The notes: generated by a model not told the origin, from the sequence alone. A stretch of 64,000 nucleotides of DNA from Breoghania corrubedonensis (GCF_003053845.1 NZ_QAYG01000001.1:1494078-1558077); one strand, 5' to 3'; positions 43,805 through 52,649 are shown, counted from the stretch's first letter. Numbers and translations are program-made.

Positions 43805-44707
43805 TCAACCGCCAAGGATCAGGTCGCTCAGTCCTCCGTCCGCGAAACCGACCATAAGCCGAATATCGGACGGTGTTGCTCCCCTTTCCCGCAGTTCGGC
43901 GATGCTGGTGGAGGCGACCGACTTGGAGAGCTTGCGTCCCGCGGGATCGAGGACAAGTCGGTGATGGTGATAGGCGGGCACCGGCAGGCCGAGAAGCTCC
44001 TGAAGCAGACGGTGGATGGCCGTGGCATTGTAGAGATCGCGGCCGCGGACGACTTCGCTGATGCCCTGCAGCGCGTCATCGACGACGACGGAGAGATGAT
44101 AGCTCGTCGGCGTTTCCTTGCGCGCGAGAACCACGTCGCCCCAGGCAAGTGGATCCGAAACGATTTCCTCCCCGTGGCCGCTCCCCGTTTCGTGCCAGCG
44201 GGGAGCCTCGCCGAGGTGTGCGAGGGCGGCAGCCGTATCGAGCCGCATTGCCTGCGGTTCCCGGCCAAGCCTGCGTCTTATTTCGGCGGGCTCCAGAATC
44301 GCCTCATCGCCGGGAAAGAGCGGGCCTCCATCCGGGTCACGCGGCCACGGCTTCCCCGTGGCCGCGGCCTTTGCAGCCGCCTCGCGGATCTCGCGACGGC
44401 TCGCCACGCTGCGGCGGATGAGGTTCATCTCGTCGAGCCGTCTCAACGCTTCGCCATAGGCATCGAAATGCTCCGATTGCCGGCGAACAGGCTCTTTCCA
44501 TTCAAGTCCCAGCCAGGAAAGATCGCGGCAGATCGCATCCTCGTATTCCGTGCGGCAGCGGGTGGTATCGATATCCTCCATGCGAAGCAGCAGGCGTCCC
44601 TCAGCACGTTCGGCGTGCGCCTGATTGAGCAGGGCGGAATAGGCATGGCCCAGATGCAGAAGGCCGTTGGGCGAGGGAGCGAAACGCAAGATCGGGCGCT
44701 TGGTCAT
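43805..44707 (-). CDS. gluQ: glutamyl-Q tRNA(Asp) synthetase GluQRS
   Basis: A 300-residue truncated glutamyl-tRNA synthetase without anticodon-binding domain, which attaches glutamate to queuosine in tRNA-Asp. FAPSPNGLLHLGHAYSAL carries the HIGH motif and RKLSKSVAS the KMSKS motif. The zinc-binding cysteines found in the E. coli enzyme are absent here (IRRSVASRRE at that place). Start ATG 44707 (MTKRPILRFAPSPNG) is the family start; the ORF could extend to 44728. Confidence 0.92.
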   Translation of the reverse strand: MTKRPILRFAPSPNGLLHLGHAYSALLNQAHAERAEGRLLLRMEDIDTTRCRTEYEDAICRDLSWLGLEWKEPVRRQSEHFDAYGEALRRLDEMNLIRRSVASRREIREAAAKAAATGKPWPRDPDGGPLFPGDEAILEPAEIRRRLGREPQAMRLDTAAALAHLGEAPRWHETGSGHGEEIVSDPLAWGDVVLARKETPTSYHLSVVVDDALQGISEVVRGRDLYNATAIHRLLQELLGLPVPAYHHHRLVLDPAGRKLSKSVASTSIAELRERGATPSDIRLMVGFADGGLSDLILGG

Positions 44708-44818
44708 TGAGGGTCCGAATGGAATCATGGTCCAGAGGGATGGCGCGTGGTCCGGCGTGTACGATCGCTACATGGGATATCACAACGCCGCCGGGAACCG
44801 GATCGCAGAAAGGTCGCC

Positions 44819-45460
44819 GTGAAAACGATAGCCACCGAAGCGGATATCAGGAAGGGGCTTGATGCCCTGCTTGCGATCGATGCGCGGTTGAAACCGATCG
44901 CGGATGTGGCCGGCCCACTGCCTCTGCGCCGCCGCCCGGCCGATCTGAAAGGGTTGGCCCACATTGTGGTGGGCCAACAAGTCTCGATCGCAAGCGCGGC
45001 CGCTATCTTTTCGCGGCTGGAGGCGCTGGTCGATCCATTCGACGCCGCAACGCTTTCCGCGCATGATGATACCGCCCTTGCCGTGGCCGGGCTTTCACGG
45101 CCGAAGATCCGCACTCTGCGAGCCATCTGCGCGGCAATGGACGACGGGCTCGATCTTGCTGGTCTCGCGGATGCTTCCGCGACCGAGGCTCACTCCCGGC
45201 TCTGCGCAATTCCCGGCATCGGGCCATGGTCGGCCGACATATTTTTGCTGTTTTGCGCAGGACATGCGGACATCTTCCCCACCGGCGATCTGGCCTTGCG
45301 CGAGGCGTTGCGCGTCGCCTTCGGACTTGATACGCGGCCTGCGATAAAGGAAGTTGCCGTTATGGCCCTGGCTTGGCAGCCATGGCGTGGTATCGCTGCG
45401 CGGCTTTTCTGGGCCTATTACAGAACCTTGCGCAAGGGCAGAGACGTGTTCCCGATTTGA
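44819..45460 (+). CDS. DNA-3-methyladenine glycosylase II (AlkA-type HhH-GPD)
   Basis: A base-excision repair glycosylase of 213 residues. The helix-hairpin-helix is LCAIPGIGPWSADIFLLF, and the catalytic aspartate lies in IFPTGDLALREAL about 20 residues later. The VVGQQVSIASAAAIFSRL helix is typical. GTG 44819 is chosen as start because AAAGG lies five to six bases upstream; the longer frame from 44747 would nearly meet the divergent gluQRS. It removes alkylated purines. No LexA box is seen before it. Confidence 0.9.
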   Translation: MKTIATEADIRKGLDALLAIDARLKPIADVAGPLPLRRRPADLKGLAHIVVGQQVSIASAAAIFSRLEALVDPFDAATLSAHDDTALAVAGLSRPKIRTLRAICAAMDDGLDLAGLADASATEAHSRLCAIPGIGPWSADIFLLFCAGHADIFPTGDLALREALRVAFGLDTRPAIKEVAVMALAWQPWRGIAARLFWAYYRTLRKGRDVFPI

Positions 45461-45499
45461 GTCCTCGCGCTTGAGCCCGGCGCGGGATTGAGAGGAAGA

Positions 45500-45892
45500 A
45501 TGATGTCGCTACCCGTCACAACCTGGCTTGTCGCAGGCCTTGCGGTTCTTTTTCTGGTTCTGACAGCTCGCGTCATTCAATTTCGCATCGCAGGCAAGGT
45601 ATCGCTTGGCGATGGCGGTGACCCGATTCTTCACCGCGTCATTCGTGCCCAGGGCAATCTGGTCGAAACGGCACCATTCTTCATCCTGCTCGTATTTCTC
45701 GCCGAGTTGCAAAGCCCCGCCACGTGGCTGCTTGGCGTGCTGTCCGGGCTCTTCCTTGTCGGACGCGTGATGCACGGATTTTGTCTGGCATTTCTGAAGT
45801 CGAACATGCCGCTTCGTACCGGCGGCATGCTCCTGACCCTCCTGCCGATGGCGGCGATGATTGTCGTCGATCTGGCAATCGTCCTGCGCTAG
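45500..45892 (+). CDS. MAPEG family membrane protein
   Basis: A 130-residue membrane protein with four hydrophobic helices, matching the MAPEG superfamily (eicosanoid/glutathione metabolism; bacterial YecN-like). The segment RVIRAQGNLVETAPFFILLVFLAEL is the family's helix-2 block with RAQ-N-E. Start ATG 45500 has AGAGGAAG upstream. Bacterial substrates are mostly unknown. It follows the glycosylase by 39 bases. Confidence 0.87.
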   Translation: MMSLPVTTWLVAGLAVLFLVLTARVIQFRIAGKVSLGDGGDPILHRVIRAQGNLVETAPFFILLVFLAELQSPATWLLGVLSGLFLVGRVMHGFCLAFLKSNMPLRTGGMLLTLLPMAAMIVVDLAIVLR

Positions 45893-45944
45893 AAAATATA
45901 ATGGCGCTGATCTGCAACTGTGCCAGCTAATCGGGAATGTATAC

Positions 45945-46673
45945 CTAGCCGTTGGCGATGTACTGGGCACCGTTGATCGTGAGGACGGCGCCAGTCATGA
46001 AGGCGGCGGCGTCGGAGGCAAGGTAGACCGAAAGCCCGCCGATCTCTTCCGGGTGACCGAGGCGCCCGGCGGGAATTGTGGAGATGATGCTCTCCAGCAC
46101 CTTTTCCGGCATCGCGGCAACCATGTCCGTGTTAATGTAGCCAGGGCAGATGGCGTTGACGGTTATCCCCTTGCGGGCGTTCTCCTGCGCCAGCGCCTTG
46201 GTGAAGCCGATCACACCGGCCTTGGCGGCGGAGTAGTTCGCCTGCCCCATCTGACCCTTCTGGCCATTGATCGAGGAAATGTTGATGACACGTCCGTGGC
46301 CGCGTTCGCGCATGCCTTCGATCACCGGCCGGGTCATGGCGAACATGCTATCCAGATTGGTGGACAGAACCTCGCGCCACTGTTCCCATGTCATCTTGTG
46401 GAACATGCCGTCACGGGTGATGCCGGCATTGTTGACGAGAACATCGACAGGCCCGAGGTCTGCCTCGACCCTGGCAATGCCCTCGACGCATTCCTCGGGA
46501 TGCGACACATCCCATTTGTAGACATGGATTCCCGTCTCGGCCTTGAACGCCTCGGCCTTTTCCACGTTGCCATGATACGTTGCGGCAACAGTGTATCCTG
46601 CATCCTTCAACGCACGCGAAATCGCTTCCCCGATACCACGCGTGCCACCGGTGACCACTGCAACTGAACTCAT
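45945..46673 (-). CDS. phaB: acetoacetyl-CoA reductase PhaB
   Basis: An NADPH-dependent short-chain dehydrogenase (242 residues) that makes (R)-3-hydroxybutyryl-CoA for polyhydroxybutyrate. The cofactor loop TGGTRGIGEA is at residues 8-17, NNAG near 86-89, and the catalytic S-Y-K in NISSINGQKGQMGQANYSAAKAG. The start has AGGGGGAAA upstream. Its promoter must lie past the phaA terminator, so it is expressed partly on its own. Confidence 0.95.
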   Translation of the reverse strand: MSSVAVVTGGTRGIGEAISRALKDAGYTVAATYHGNVEKAEAFKAETGIHVYKWDVSHPEECVEGIARVEADLGPVDVLVNNAGITRDGMFHKMTWEQWREVLSTNLDSMFAMTRPVIEGMRERGHGRVINISSINGQKGQMGQANYSAAKAGVIGFTKALAQENARKGITVNAICPGYINTDMVAAMPEKVLESIISTIPAGRLGHPEEIGGLSVYLASDAAAFMTGAVLTINGAQYIANG

Positions 46674-46751
46674 GATTTCCCCCTGACCTAGTCCTCACCG
46701 CGCGCGCCTTATCGATGCGATCGCGCTTACTCTCCCAGCCGAAGACACAGC

Positions 46752-46787
46752 CTAAATAAAAGGGCGGGATGTGATCACCCCGCCCTT
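46752..46787 (-). terminator. intrinsic terminator between phaA and phaB
   Basis: On the minus strand the stem AAGGGCGGG / CCCGCCCTT (46779-46787 and 46760-46768, ten-base loop) is followed by a T-rich tail (TTTTATTT). It lies 10 bases after the phaA stop and ends the phaA transcript before phaB. Confidence 0.85.
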
Positions 46788-46797
46788 GGTCTTAGTG

Positions 46798-47982
46798 TCA
46801 GGCACTTTCCAGGCACATGGCGATACCCATTCCGCCGCCAATGCAAAGGGTCGCAAGGCCCTTCTTGGCTTTGCGTCGTTTCATTTCGTGCAGGAGAGTG
46901 ACGAGAATACGCGTGCCGGAGGCGCCGATGGGATGACCGATGGCGATCGCCCCGCCGTTCACGTTGACGATGTCGGGGTTCCAGCCCATGTCCTTGTTGA
47001 CCGCGCATGCCTGTGCCGCGAAGGCCTCGTTGGCCTCCACGAGGTCCAGGTCATCTACTGACCAGCCGGCCTTCTCGAGAGCCTTGCGCGATGCCGGGAT
47101 CGGACCGGAACCCATCACCTTCGGGTCGACGCCGGCGGTTGCCCACGAGGCGATGCGCGCAAGCGGTGTCAGTCCGCGCTTTTGCGCTTCCGACGCGCTC
47201 ATCAGAACCACGGCGGCCGCACCATCATTGATGCCCGAAGCGTTGCCTGCTGTAACCGTCCCTTCCTTGTCGAAGGCGGGCCGGAGTTTGGCGAGGCCTT
47301 CGATCGTCACGCCGTGTCGGATGTATTCGTCATCTTCGACGATACGCTCCGCCTTGCGTTCCTTGATCGTGACGGGGACGATCTCGTCCTTGAACCTGCC
47401 GGCTTTCTGGGCCGCTTCGGCCTTGTTCTGCGAGGCTACGGCAAGTTCGTCCTGCTGGGCGCGAGTGATCTGCCACTGGCTGGCGACGTTCTCCGCGGTG
47501 GTGCCCATGTGATAGCCGTTGAAGGCATCCCACAGGCCGTCCTTGATCATCGTGTCGACCATCTTGAAGTCGCCCATCTTGTAGCCGCCGCGCATGTAGG
47601 CGCAGTGCGGTGAGAGCGACATGGATTCCTGTCCGCCGGCGACGACGATCGAGGCGTCTCCGTTGGCGATCTGCTGCATGCCGAGCGCGACGGTACGCAG
47701 CCCCGAACCACAGACCTGATTGATGATGAGCGCGGTGGCACTATCGGGAATGCCGGCGGCGATCGCCGCCTGGCGGGCCGGGTTCTGGCCCTGGCCGGCG
47801 GTCAGTACCTGGCCGAAGATGACCTCGTCCACATCACTCGCCTCGACGCTTGCCCGTGAAAGGGCTTCGCGAATGGCGACCGTGCCGAGCTCATGCGCAG
47901 GGGTATTGCCGAAGGCGCCGTTGAAGGCGCCAACCGGCGTGCGCGTTGCGCTGACGATGACGATATCCGTACTTGCGTCCAT
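46798..47982 (-). CDS. phaA: acetyl-CoA acetyltransferase (beta-ketothiolase) PhaA
   Basis: A 394-residue thiolase that condenses two acetyl-CoA to acetoacetyl-CoA. The nucleophilic cysteine lies in [11 protein letters not shown] near residue 90. The [20 protein letters not shown] block holds the catalytic His, and the second cysteine is in [11 protein letters not shown] at the end. It precedes phaB on the same strand with a terminator between them. The synthase phaC is not in the window. Confidence 0.96.
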   Translation of the reverse strand: MDASTDIVIVSATRTPVGAFNGAFGNTPAHELGTVAIREALSRASVEASDVDEVIFGQVLTAGQGQNPARQAAIAAGIPDSATALIINQVCGSGLRTVALGMQQIANGDASIVVAGGQESMSLSPHCAYMRGGYKMGDFKMVDTMIKDGLWDAFNGYHMGTTAENVASQWQITRAQQDELAVASQNKAEAAQKAGRFKDEIVPVTIKERKAERIVEDDEYIRHGVTIEGLAKLRPAFDKEGTVTAGNASGINDGAAAVVLMSASEAQKRGLTPLARIASWATAGVDPKVMGSGPIPASRKALEKAGWSVDDLDLVEANEAFAAQACAVNKDMGWNPDIVNVNGGAIAIGHPIGASGTRILVTLLHEMKRRKAKKGLATLCIGGGMGIAMCLESA

Positions 47983-48425
47983 GGAATCTCTCCGCTTTGG
48001 GCATTCCTCGCCGCGACGGCCGGGACAATGTGGTTCCGGGCGATGGGCGGGATGCTATTGTCAGGAATACTGCCCTTACGATGTCCGAAGTCAACCGCTC
48101 GTCTGGCAGGGGCGACGAAAGGGGAGACGAAAAGCCGATAATCGGGGCAAGTGCCCACCGCTTTCGCAGCAGCGAGAAAAAGCGGTGGTGAATCCGAGGA
48201 CGTTTGGCATATCGTGGTGTCACAGGGGGAGACAGGATGGATGCCCGGCGAAAGAGCGGCGTCTGTCCCGTGCCTAGAGCATATTGGCGTCGGAACGAGA
48301 CGGGTCGGCGACAATGATCATGCTCCTGTGAATACTCGGGAGCGAGTTCGTGTCTTTCGGATTCTTTCAGTTCGCGGGACATCCGCTCCGGCATTCAACG
48401 TGCGCGCAACAACGCGGTAGGCAAT
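47983..48425. other. divergent phaA-phaR control region
   Basis: This gap separates phaA (leftward) from phaR (rightward) and should hold both promoters. A possible phaA -35 TTGACT is at 48089-48094 on the minus strand, with an AT-containing -10 about 17 bases on. A perfect inverted repeat CCACCGCTTT / AAAGCGGTGG lies at 48153-48186 around a GCAGCAGC core. PhaR itself is the likely ligand of this region. No gene is seen. Confidence 0.5.
48153..48186. repeat. 10-bp inverted repeat in the phaA-phaR region
   Basis: CCACCGCTTT (48153-48162) and AAAGCGGTGG (48177-48186) are exact reverse complements around a 14-base loop containing GCAGCAGC. No T-run follows on either strand, so a regulatory site is more likely than a terminator. 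Confidence 0.55.
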
Positions 48426-49040
48426 ATGGCTAAGAAAGACGGACCGACCACGATCAAGAAGTACGCCAATCGTCGGCTCTACAATACGGGCACCAGCACC
48501 TATGTCACGCTGGAGGACCTTGCACTGATGGTGAAGAGCGGCGACGACTTCCAGGTCTTTGACGCCAAATCGGGCGAGGACATTACCCGTTCGGTGCTCA
48601 CGCAGATCATTTTCGAGCAGGAAGCGAAAGGGCAGAATCTGCTGCCTGTCACATTCCTGCGGCAACTTATCCGTTTCTACGGCGATCAGATACAGACCCT
48701 TGTGCCCAGCTATCTGGAATACTCCATGGCATCGCTCACAAAGGAGCAGAACAAGCTTCGCGAGCAGATGTCCCAGACTTTCGGAACATCGGCCTTCGAC
48801 ATGATGGAGGAGCAGGTGCGCCGTAACACAGAAATATTCGAGCGTGCCATGCACATGTTCATGCCGTTTCCGGGCGGTGCCGATGCTGCAAGGGAGGGTG
48901 AGCCTGCGGGCGAAGCCGCCGCGACATCAGGCACCAAGGATGCGGGGCGAGCCGAGGAAAAGGGCGATCTGAATGCCCTGAAGCAGCAACTCGCCGACAT
49001 GCAGAAAAAGATCGACGATCTGGCCAAGCCGAAAGGCTGA
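48426..49040 (+). CDS. phaR: polyhydroxybutyrate synthesis repressor PhaR
   Basis: PhaR (204 residues) binds DNA upstream of phasin and pha genes and also binds PHB granules, so that polymer relieves repression. The N-terminal PHB/PHA accumulation domain IKKYANRRLYNTGTSTYVTLEDLALMV is diagnostic. A second helical domain is at about 55-130, and the C-terminus is a low-complexity Ala/Glu/Lys tail ending in a predicted coil (LKQQLADMQKKIDDLAK). It is divergent from phaA. Confidence 0.96.
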   Translation: MAKKDGPTTIKKYANRRLYNTGTSTYVTLEDLALMVKSGDDFQVFDAKSGEDITRSVLTQIIFEQEAKGQNLLPVTFLRQLIRFYGDQIQTLVPSYLEYSMASLTKEQNKLREQMSQTFGTSAFDMMEEQVRRNTEIFERAMHMFMPFPGGADAAREGEPAGEAAATSGTKDAGRAEEKGDLNALKQQLADMQKKIDDLAKPKG

Positions 49041-49042
49041 CA

Positions 49043-49080
49043 TGTGCCAGGCGGCTCCGGCCGCCTCCGGCTTTGGCACA
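49043..49080. repeat. nested GC-rich hairpin after phaR
   Basis: Outer arms TGTGCCA/TGGCACA enclose AGGCGG-CTCCGG-CCGCCT. It begins three bases after the phaR stop, so a role in transcript end or stability is possible; there is no T-run. Confidence 0.45.
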
Positions 49081-49204
49081 GCACTGTGCAGCCGGATTCC
49101 GGGGCATCGCAAGCGCGTCCGCTCGCGTTGCCCCGGCCCTGACGGGATCCAGCATCGTATCTGCGTTTAAGCCGTTTCGCTTGAACGCTAACGGTTTTTG
49201 CGCG

Positions 49205-49639
49205 TCAGGCTCCGGTGTCGGCGACAAGGCCGGCGGCATGGATGCCGGCGACGGCACATGCCTCGTCGTTGTCGGAGGTGTCGCCTGTGATGCCGACGGC
49301 GCCAAGAGCCTTTCCCTGGCCATCGCGGATCATCACGCCACCGGGAACCGGGATGATCGAGCCGCCGGAAGCGCCATTCAAGGCCTGGATGAAATGCGGG
49401 CGGCTCTCTGCATTCGCATTGAGCCAGCGCGTGCCTGTGCCAACAGCAAGCGCGCCGTAGGCTTTGCCGTAGGCGATCTGGGGACGCATGATCGATGACC
49501 CGTCCTGACGGACAAGCGCGGTCAGGTGCCCGCCGGCATCGAGCACCGCAACGGTGATTGGTTTGATCTTGAGGTCGGCCGCCTTTTCCATGGCGGCGTT
49601 GATGATCGTCTGGGCGGTTGCTAGCGACAGGTCCGTCAT
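49205..49639 (-). CDS. GlcG/HbpS-type heme-binding family protein
   Basis: A 144-residue protein of the GlcG/HbpS (DUF336) family: LSLATAQTIINAAMEKAADLKIKP, then VLDAGGHLTALVRQDGSS near residues 29-46, and GGVMIRDGQGKALGAVGITGDTSDNDEACA near the end. It has no signal peptide. Family members bind haem or act as small partners of oxidases such as GlcDEF. It converges on phaR. The function here is not clear. Confidence 0.85.
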   Translation of the reverse strand: MTDLSLATAQTIINAAMEKAADLKIKPITVAVLDAGGHLTALVRQDGSSIMRPQIAYGKAYGALAVGTGTRWLNANAESRPHFIQALNGASGGSIIPVPGGVMIRDGQGKALGAVGITGDTSDNDEACAVAGIHAAGLVADTGA

Positions 49640-49770
49640 GGTCTTCAGCCTTCGAAAGAGTGTGAGTTTCGCAACAGGTATCCTGATCTAGCAGGACGAG
49701 ACCCGTGGGAAAACGAGTACTGCGGAAAAACAGCCGTTCACCAACGGCGCAAAACAAGCCTGGAGGGTTC

Positions 49771-51363
49771 ATGCATCGCAACTTTCAATTGCCCGGACGT
49801 TCGCCCGTCCACGCCCGCACGGCGGTCGCCGCCACGTCCCATCCGTTGGCCACCTCGGCGGCTCTTGATGTGTTGCGGAGCGGCGGCAATGCGGCAGATG
49901 CGGCAGTTGCCGCCCTCGCCGTGCAATGTGTGGTCGAGCCGCACATGACGGGTATCGGCGGCGACTGCTTCGCGATTGTCGCCGAGCCCGACGGGACGGT
50001 GCGGGGTCTCAACGGATCCGGTCGCGCGCCCGCGCAGGCGACGCCGGAACGTTTGAGCGAGGCGGGGCTGCGGGAGATCGCCGACGATTCCATCCACGCC
50101 GTCACAGTGCCCGGTGCGATCAAGGCGTGGGAGACGCTGCTCGCCTCGCACGGGTCCTGGTCAATGGCCCGGGTTCTCGCCCAGTCGATCGACTATGCGG
50201 AAAACGGCTTTCCGGTTGCCCCGCGGGTTGGCAGCGACTGGGCGCGGCTCGTCGGGCTTCTTCAGCGTGACGAAGGCGCAATCCGCCATTATCTCGTCGA
50301 TGGCGAGGCGCCCGCGGTTGGCAGTCTGCATCGGCTTCCGGCGCTGGCGGAAACGTTGCGGGCGATCGCCGATCAGGGCGCTTCCGCGTTCTACGAGGGG
50401 CCGATCGCCGCGGAAATCGCGGCGACCGTGCGGGCAAAGGGTGGATTTCTCAGCGAGGAGGATCTCGCCGGCATCGACGTTGTTGCCGTCGATCCGGTCG
50501 CCTCAGACTATCGCGGTGTGACGATGCTCGAACTGCCGCCCAACGGTCACGGGGTTACAGCGCTGATCCTGCTTAATATTCTTGAGAACTTTGATCTCAA
50601 CGGCCTCGATCCGGATGGTCCGGAGAGGTTCCATCTGGAGATGGAGGCCGCAAGGCTCGCCTATTCGATACGCGATCTGCATGTGGCGGATCCCGACGCG
50701 ATGACTGTTTCGCTCAAGGACCTCGTCTCCAAGGAGTTCGCGGCCCGCCTCGCCGCTCGTATCGATCCTGCGGCTCGTATCGAGGGCTTGCCGACCGACA
50801 TACTGACGCCGGATTCCGACACGGTCTATCTGAGCGTCGTGGATGGAGAGGGGATGGCCGTCTCCCTGATAAATTCGCTCTATTGCGGTTTCGGGGTCGG
50901 GGTCGCGACGCCGAAATCCGGAATCCTGTTACAGAATCGAGGCGCCTGCTTCCGGCTTCAGCCCGGCCATCCCAATTGCATCGGACCCCGCAAGAGGCCG
51001 CTTCATACGATCATTCCCGCGATGGCCCTCAAGGCGGACAAGCCGTGGTTGTCTTTCGGTGTCATGGGCGGCGCCTACCAACCCTGTGGTCACGCGCATG
51101 TCCTCGGCAATATCGTTGACTACGGAATGGACGTTCAGCAAGCGATCGATGCGCCACGAATCTTCTTCGACGGTATCGATGGTCCGCTTCTTGTGGAGGC
51201 CGCGATCGGGGAGGCGACGCGCGTCGGGCTGCGGGAGCGTGGTCACCGTCTCAACGACGTGGCGGCTCCGCTTGGAGGCAGCCAGGCGATTATGATCGGC
51301 GATGACGGCGTGCGTGTCGCGGGTTCGGACCCACGCAAGGACGGATGCGCACTTGGCTGGTGA
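49771..51363 (+). CDS. gamma-glutamyltransferase-family Ntn hydrolase (second of three)
   Basis: A 530-residue protein with the family N-terminal block HPLATSAALDVLRSGGNAADAAVAALAVQCVVEPHMTGIGGDCF. The catalytic threonine is T351 in SDTVYLSVVDGEG, and the lid glycine loop ALKADKPWLSFGVMGG follows. It lacks a signal peptide. ATG 49771 has GGAGGG just upstream. It resembles the protein at 42210 more than the exported Ggt at 61618, so the two may share a cytoplasmic catabolic role. It is followed directly by a convergent hypothetical gene. Confidence 0.87.
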   Translation: MHRNFQLPGRSPVHARTAVAATSHPLATSAALDVLRSGGNAADAAVAALAVQCVVEPHMTGIGGDCFAIVAEPDGTVRGLNGSGRAPAQATPERLSEAGLREIADDSIHAVTVPGAIKAWETLLASHGSWSMARVLAQSIDYAENGFPVAPRVGSDWARLVGLLQRDEGAIRHYLVDGEAPAVGSLHRLPALAETLRAIADQGASAFYEGPIAAEIAATVRAKGGFLSEEDLAGIDVVAVDPVASDYRGVTMLELPPNGHGVTALILLNILENFDLNGLDPDGPERFHLEMEAARLAYSIRDLHVADPDAMTVSLKDLVSKEFAARLAARIDPAARIEGLPTDILTPDSDTVYLSVVDGEGMAVSLINSLYCGFGVGVATPKSGILLQNRGACFRLQPGHPNCIGPRKRPLHTIIPAMALKADKPWLSFGVMGGAYQPCGHAHVLGNIVDYGMDVQQAIDAPRIFFDGIDGPLLVEAAIGEATRVGLRERGHRLNDVAAPLGGSQAIMIGDDGVRVAGSDPRKDGCALGW

Positions 51364-51717
51364 TCAGGCTGAACGGTTGAGGATCGAACCCGGCTTCAAA
51401 TAGAACGTCGATCCGGCCGCCGTGGTGTAGGCCTGCGCCGAAGCGGCCGGTTCCGCCCGGCGGCGGGCGCGGGTCTGCGGCACGCCGGCATCCGTCGCGA
51501 TCAGATGGGTGAGGAAGGCGGCATTGGCGCCGTAGTAGTGATAGCGGGCCGGCTCGCTGCCGGCATGGCTGGCAATGGGAACAAGAGCACGCCCCTGACT
51601 TTCAGGCGAGCCCTGGCGGTGCTGGCGACCATGATCGGCGTTCGACACGGGTTCGACCCGCCGGTGTCCACCAGCGTTCCATCCCGTATTTCCGCCCGGT
51701 CCGACCGGTGCCACCAT
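51364..51717 (-). CDS. conserved hypothetical protein, 117 aa
   Basis: Not assignable to a function. The N-terminal half is Gly/His/Arg-rich and probably disordered. The C-terminal half holds the conserved core YHYYGANAAFLTHLIATDAGVPQTRARRRAEP, which I recognise as a recurrent pattern in small proteins of Hyphomicrobiales. The stop touches the stop of the convergent GGT gene. A 17-bp palindrome (51734-51750) lies 17 bases upstream of its start. Confidence 0.65.
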   Translation of the reverse strand: MVAPVGPGGNTGWNAGGHRRVEPVSNADHGRQHRQGSPESQGRALVPIASHAGSEPARYHYYGANAAFLTHLIATDAGVPQTRARRRAEPAASAQAYTTAAGSTFYLKPGSILNRSA

Positions 51718-52023
51718 GGGGTCCGCCTCCAGCTGTCCCGTTGCGGGACATGTGCCTTACGTCTCCATTTCCTTCCGCAAGTCGGATGCCAGTTGGTAAC
51801 CATCTGTTAACCTTTTGTCCGAGCGCAATAGTTAATCCCTGCGAATCAGCGCTTTTCTTCGCCGATTTCGCCGTTTCATAGGACTTTGATGGAGGTCAGG
51901 GGGAGGGTTTCCGGCACGAAGACGCCGGCCGGTGGCACGTAAGTGCTCGGTTTCGAGACAAGTTTAATTAAAATGACACGGCCGGAGGGGGTTCCCCTCA
52001 GGCAGTTCGGCGCTTAAACGGAA
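51718..52023. other. intergenic region upstream of the 117-aa gene
   Basis: It contains the perfect palindrome TGTCCCG-TTG-CGGGACA at 51734-51750. A CtrA-like element follows at 51796-51810, reading TTAACAGATGGTTAC on the minus strand (TTAA-N7-TTAC, one base off consensus). An AT-rich TTTAATTAAAA lies near 51962. No gene is seen. Confidence 0.45.
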
Positions 52024-52449
52024 TCAGGACCGTTCTCCCGGTCCGAAGGCGATATCGCGTCGCGCGGCGTGGATTGCCACGGTGAAGCCGGCGATCATGT
52101 CGAGCAGCGATATCAGCAGAAGGATGAAAAACACTGATGTCGCGCCTTCGCGCACGACAAGGAATTCGACCAGATAGATGATGAAAACCAGGGCGGACAG
52201 GATGTGATCGATAACCGATCCGCGGCCGACGCGGGTTGCCTTGAGGATCTCGAAAAACAGTAGAAACAAGGCCGCCGCGATCATCAGATCGCCCAGCAGC
52301 AGGGACCAGCGCGCATCGGAGGGCAGGGGAATGGTGGCGACTGGCAAAACCCAGGAATTGCCAGGGTCTGTGCCGAAAAGGCCGAAGGCGATGATATTGT
52401 AGACGATCAATGGGGCAATGGTCAGCGGAACGTTGACGAAGAACGGCAT
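52024..52449 (-). CDS. hypothetical membrane protein, 141 aa
   Basis: A small inner-membrane protein starting MPFFVNVPLTIAPLIVYNI, with four hydrophobic segments near residues 7-25, 50-68, 82-100 and 102-125. The last reads VFFILLLISLLDMIAGFTVAI. I do not recognise a named family. The ATG start 52449 is preferred over an upstream TTG because GAGG lies a few bases before it. Function unknown. Confidence 0.7.
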   Translation of the reverse strand: MPFFVNVPLTIAPLIVYNIIAFGLFGTDPGNSWVLPVATIPLPSDARWSLLLGDLMIAAALFLLFFEILKATRVGRGSVIDHILSALVFIIYLVEFLVVREGATSVFFILLLISLLDMIAGFTVAIHAARRDIAFGPGERS

Positions 52450-52573
52450 GGGCAACCTCGTGCCTGGCTGAATGCAGTAGTCCCTTAACGTCTAAAGCAG
52501 TGTGCGGGTTCGACGGCAATCCGCCAATGGGTCAATCTCCGGCCCGCGGCGGGAATGCCCGGCTCCGCACTTT

Positions 52574-52615
52574 GTCACACCAGATGGGTCACACCAGATG
52601 GGTCACACCGGCTGG
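52574..52615. repeat. three tandem copies of a 14-bp unit
   Basis: The unit GTCACACCAGATGG occurs twice exactly (52574-52587 and 52588-52601). A third copy, GTCACACCGGCTGG (52602-52615), differs at two positions. Confidence 0.9.
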
Positions 52616-52622
52616 CGGACAT

Positions 52623-52649
52623 GAAAAAGGCCGGCGAATGCGCCGGCCT
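52623..52649 (-). terminator. intrinsic terminator of rpmF
   Basis: On the minus strand the 9-bp perfect stem AGGCCGGCG / CGCCGGCCT with a four-base loop (52628-52649) is followed by TTTTT. It lies 49 bases downstream of the rpmF stop. Confidence 0.9.

Noticed and set aside
42108-43808. Long minus-strand open frame (566 codons) opposite the GGT-like gene
   Set aside because: It is Arg/His-rich with no domain, and mirrors the codon structure of the real gene on the plus strand. Similar long antisense frames at 11315-12913, 5052-6323, 6467-7471 and 22384-23634 are rejected for the same reason.
52574-52615. CRISPR-like array
   Set aside because: The 14-bp units are contiguous without spacers, only three copies exist and no cas genes are near.
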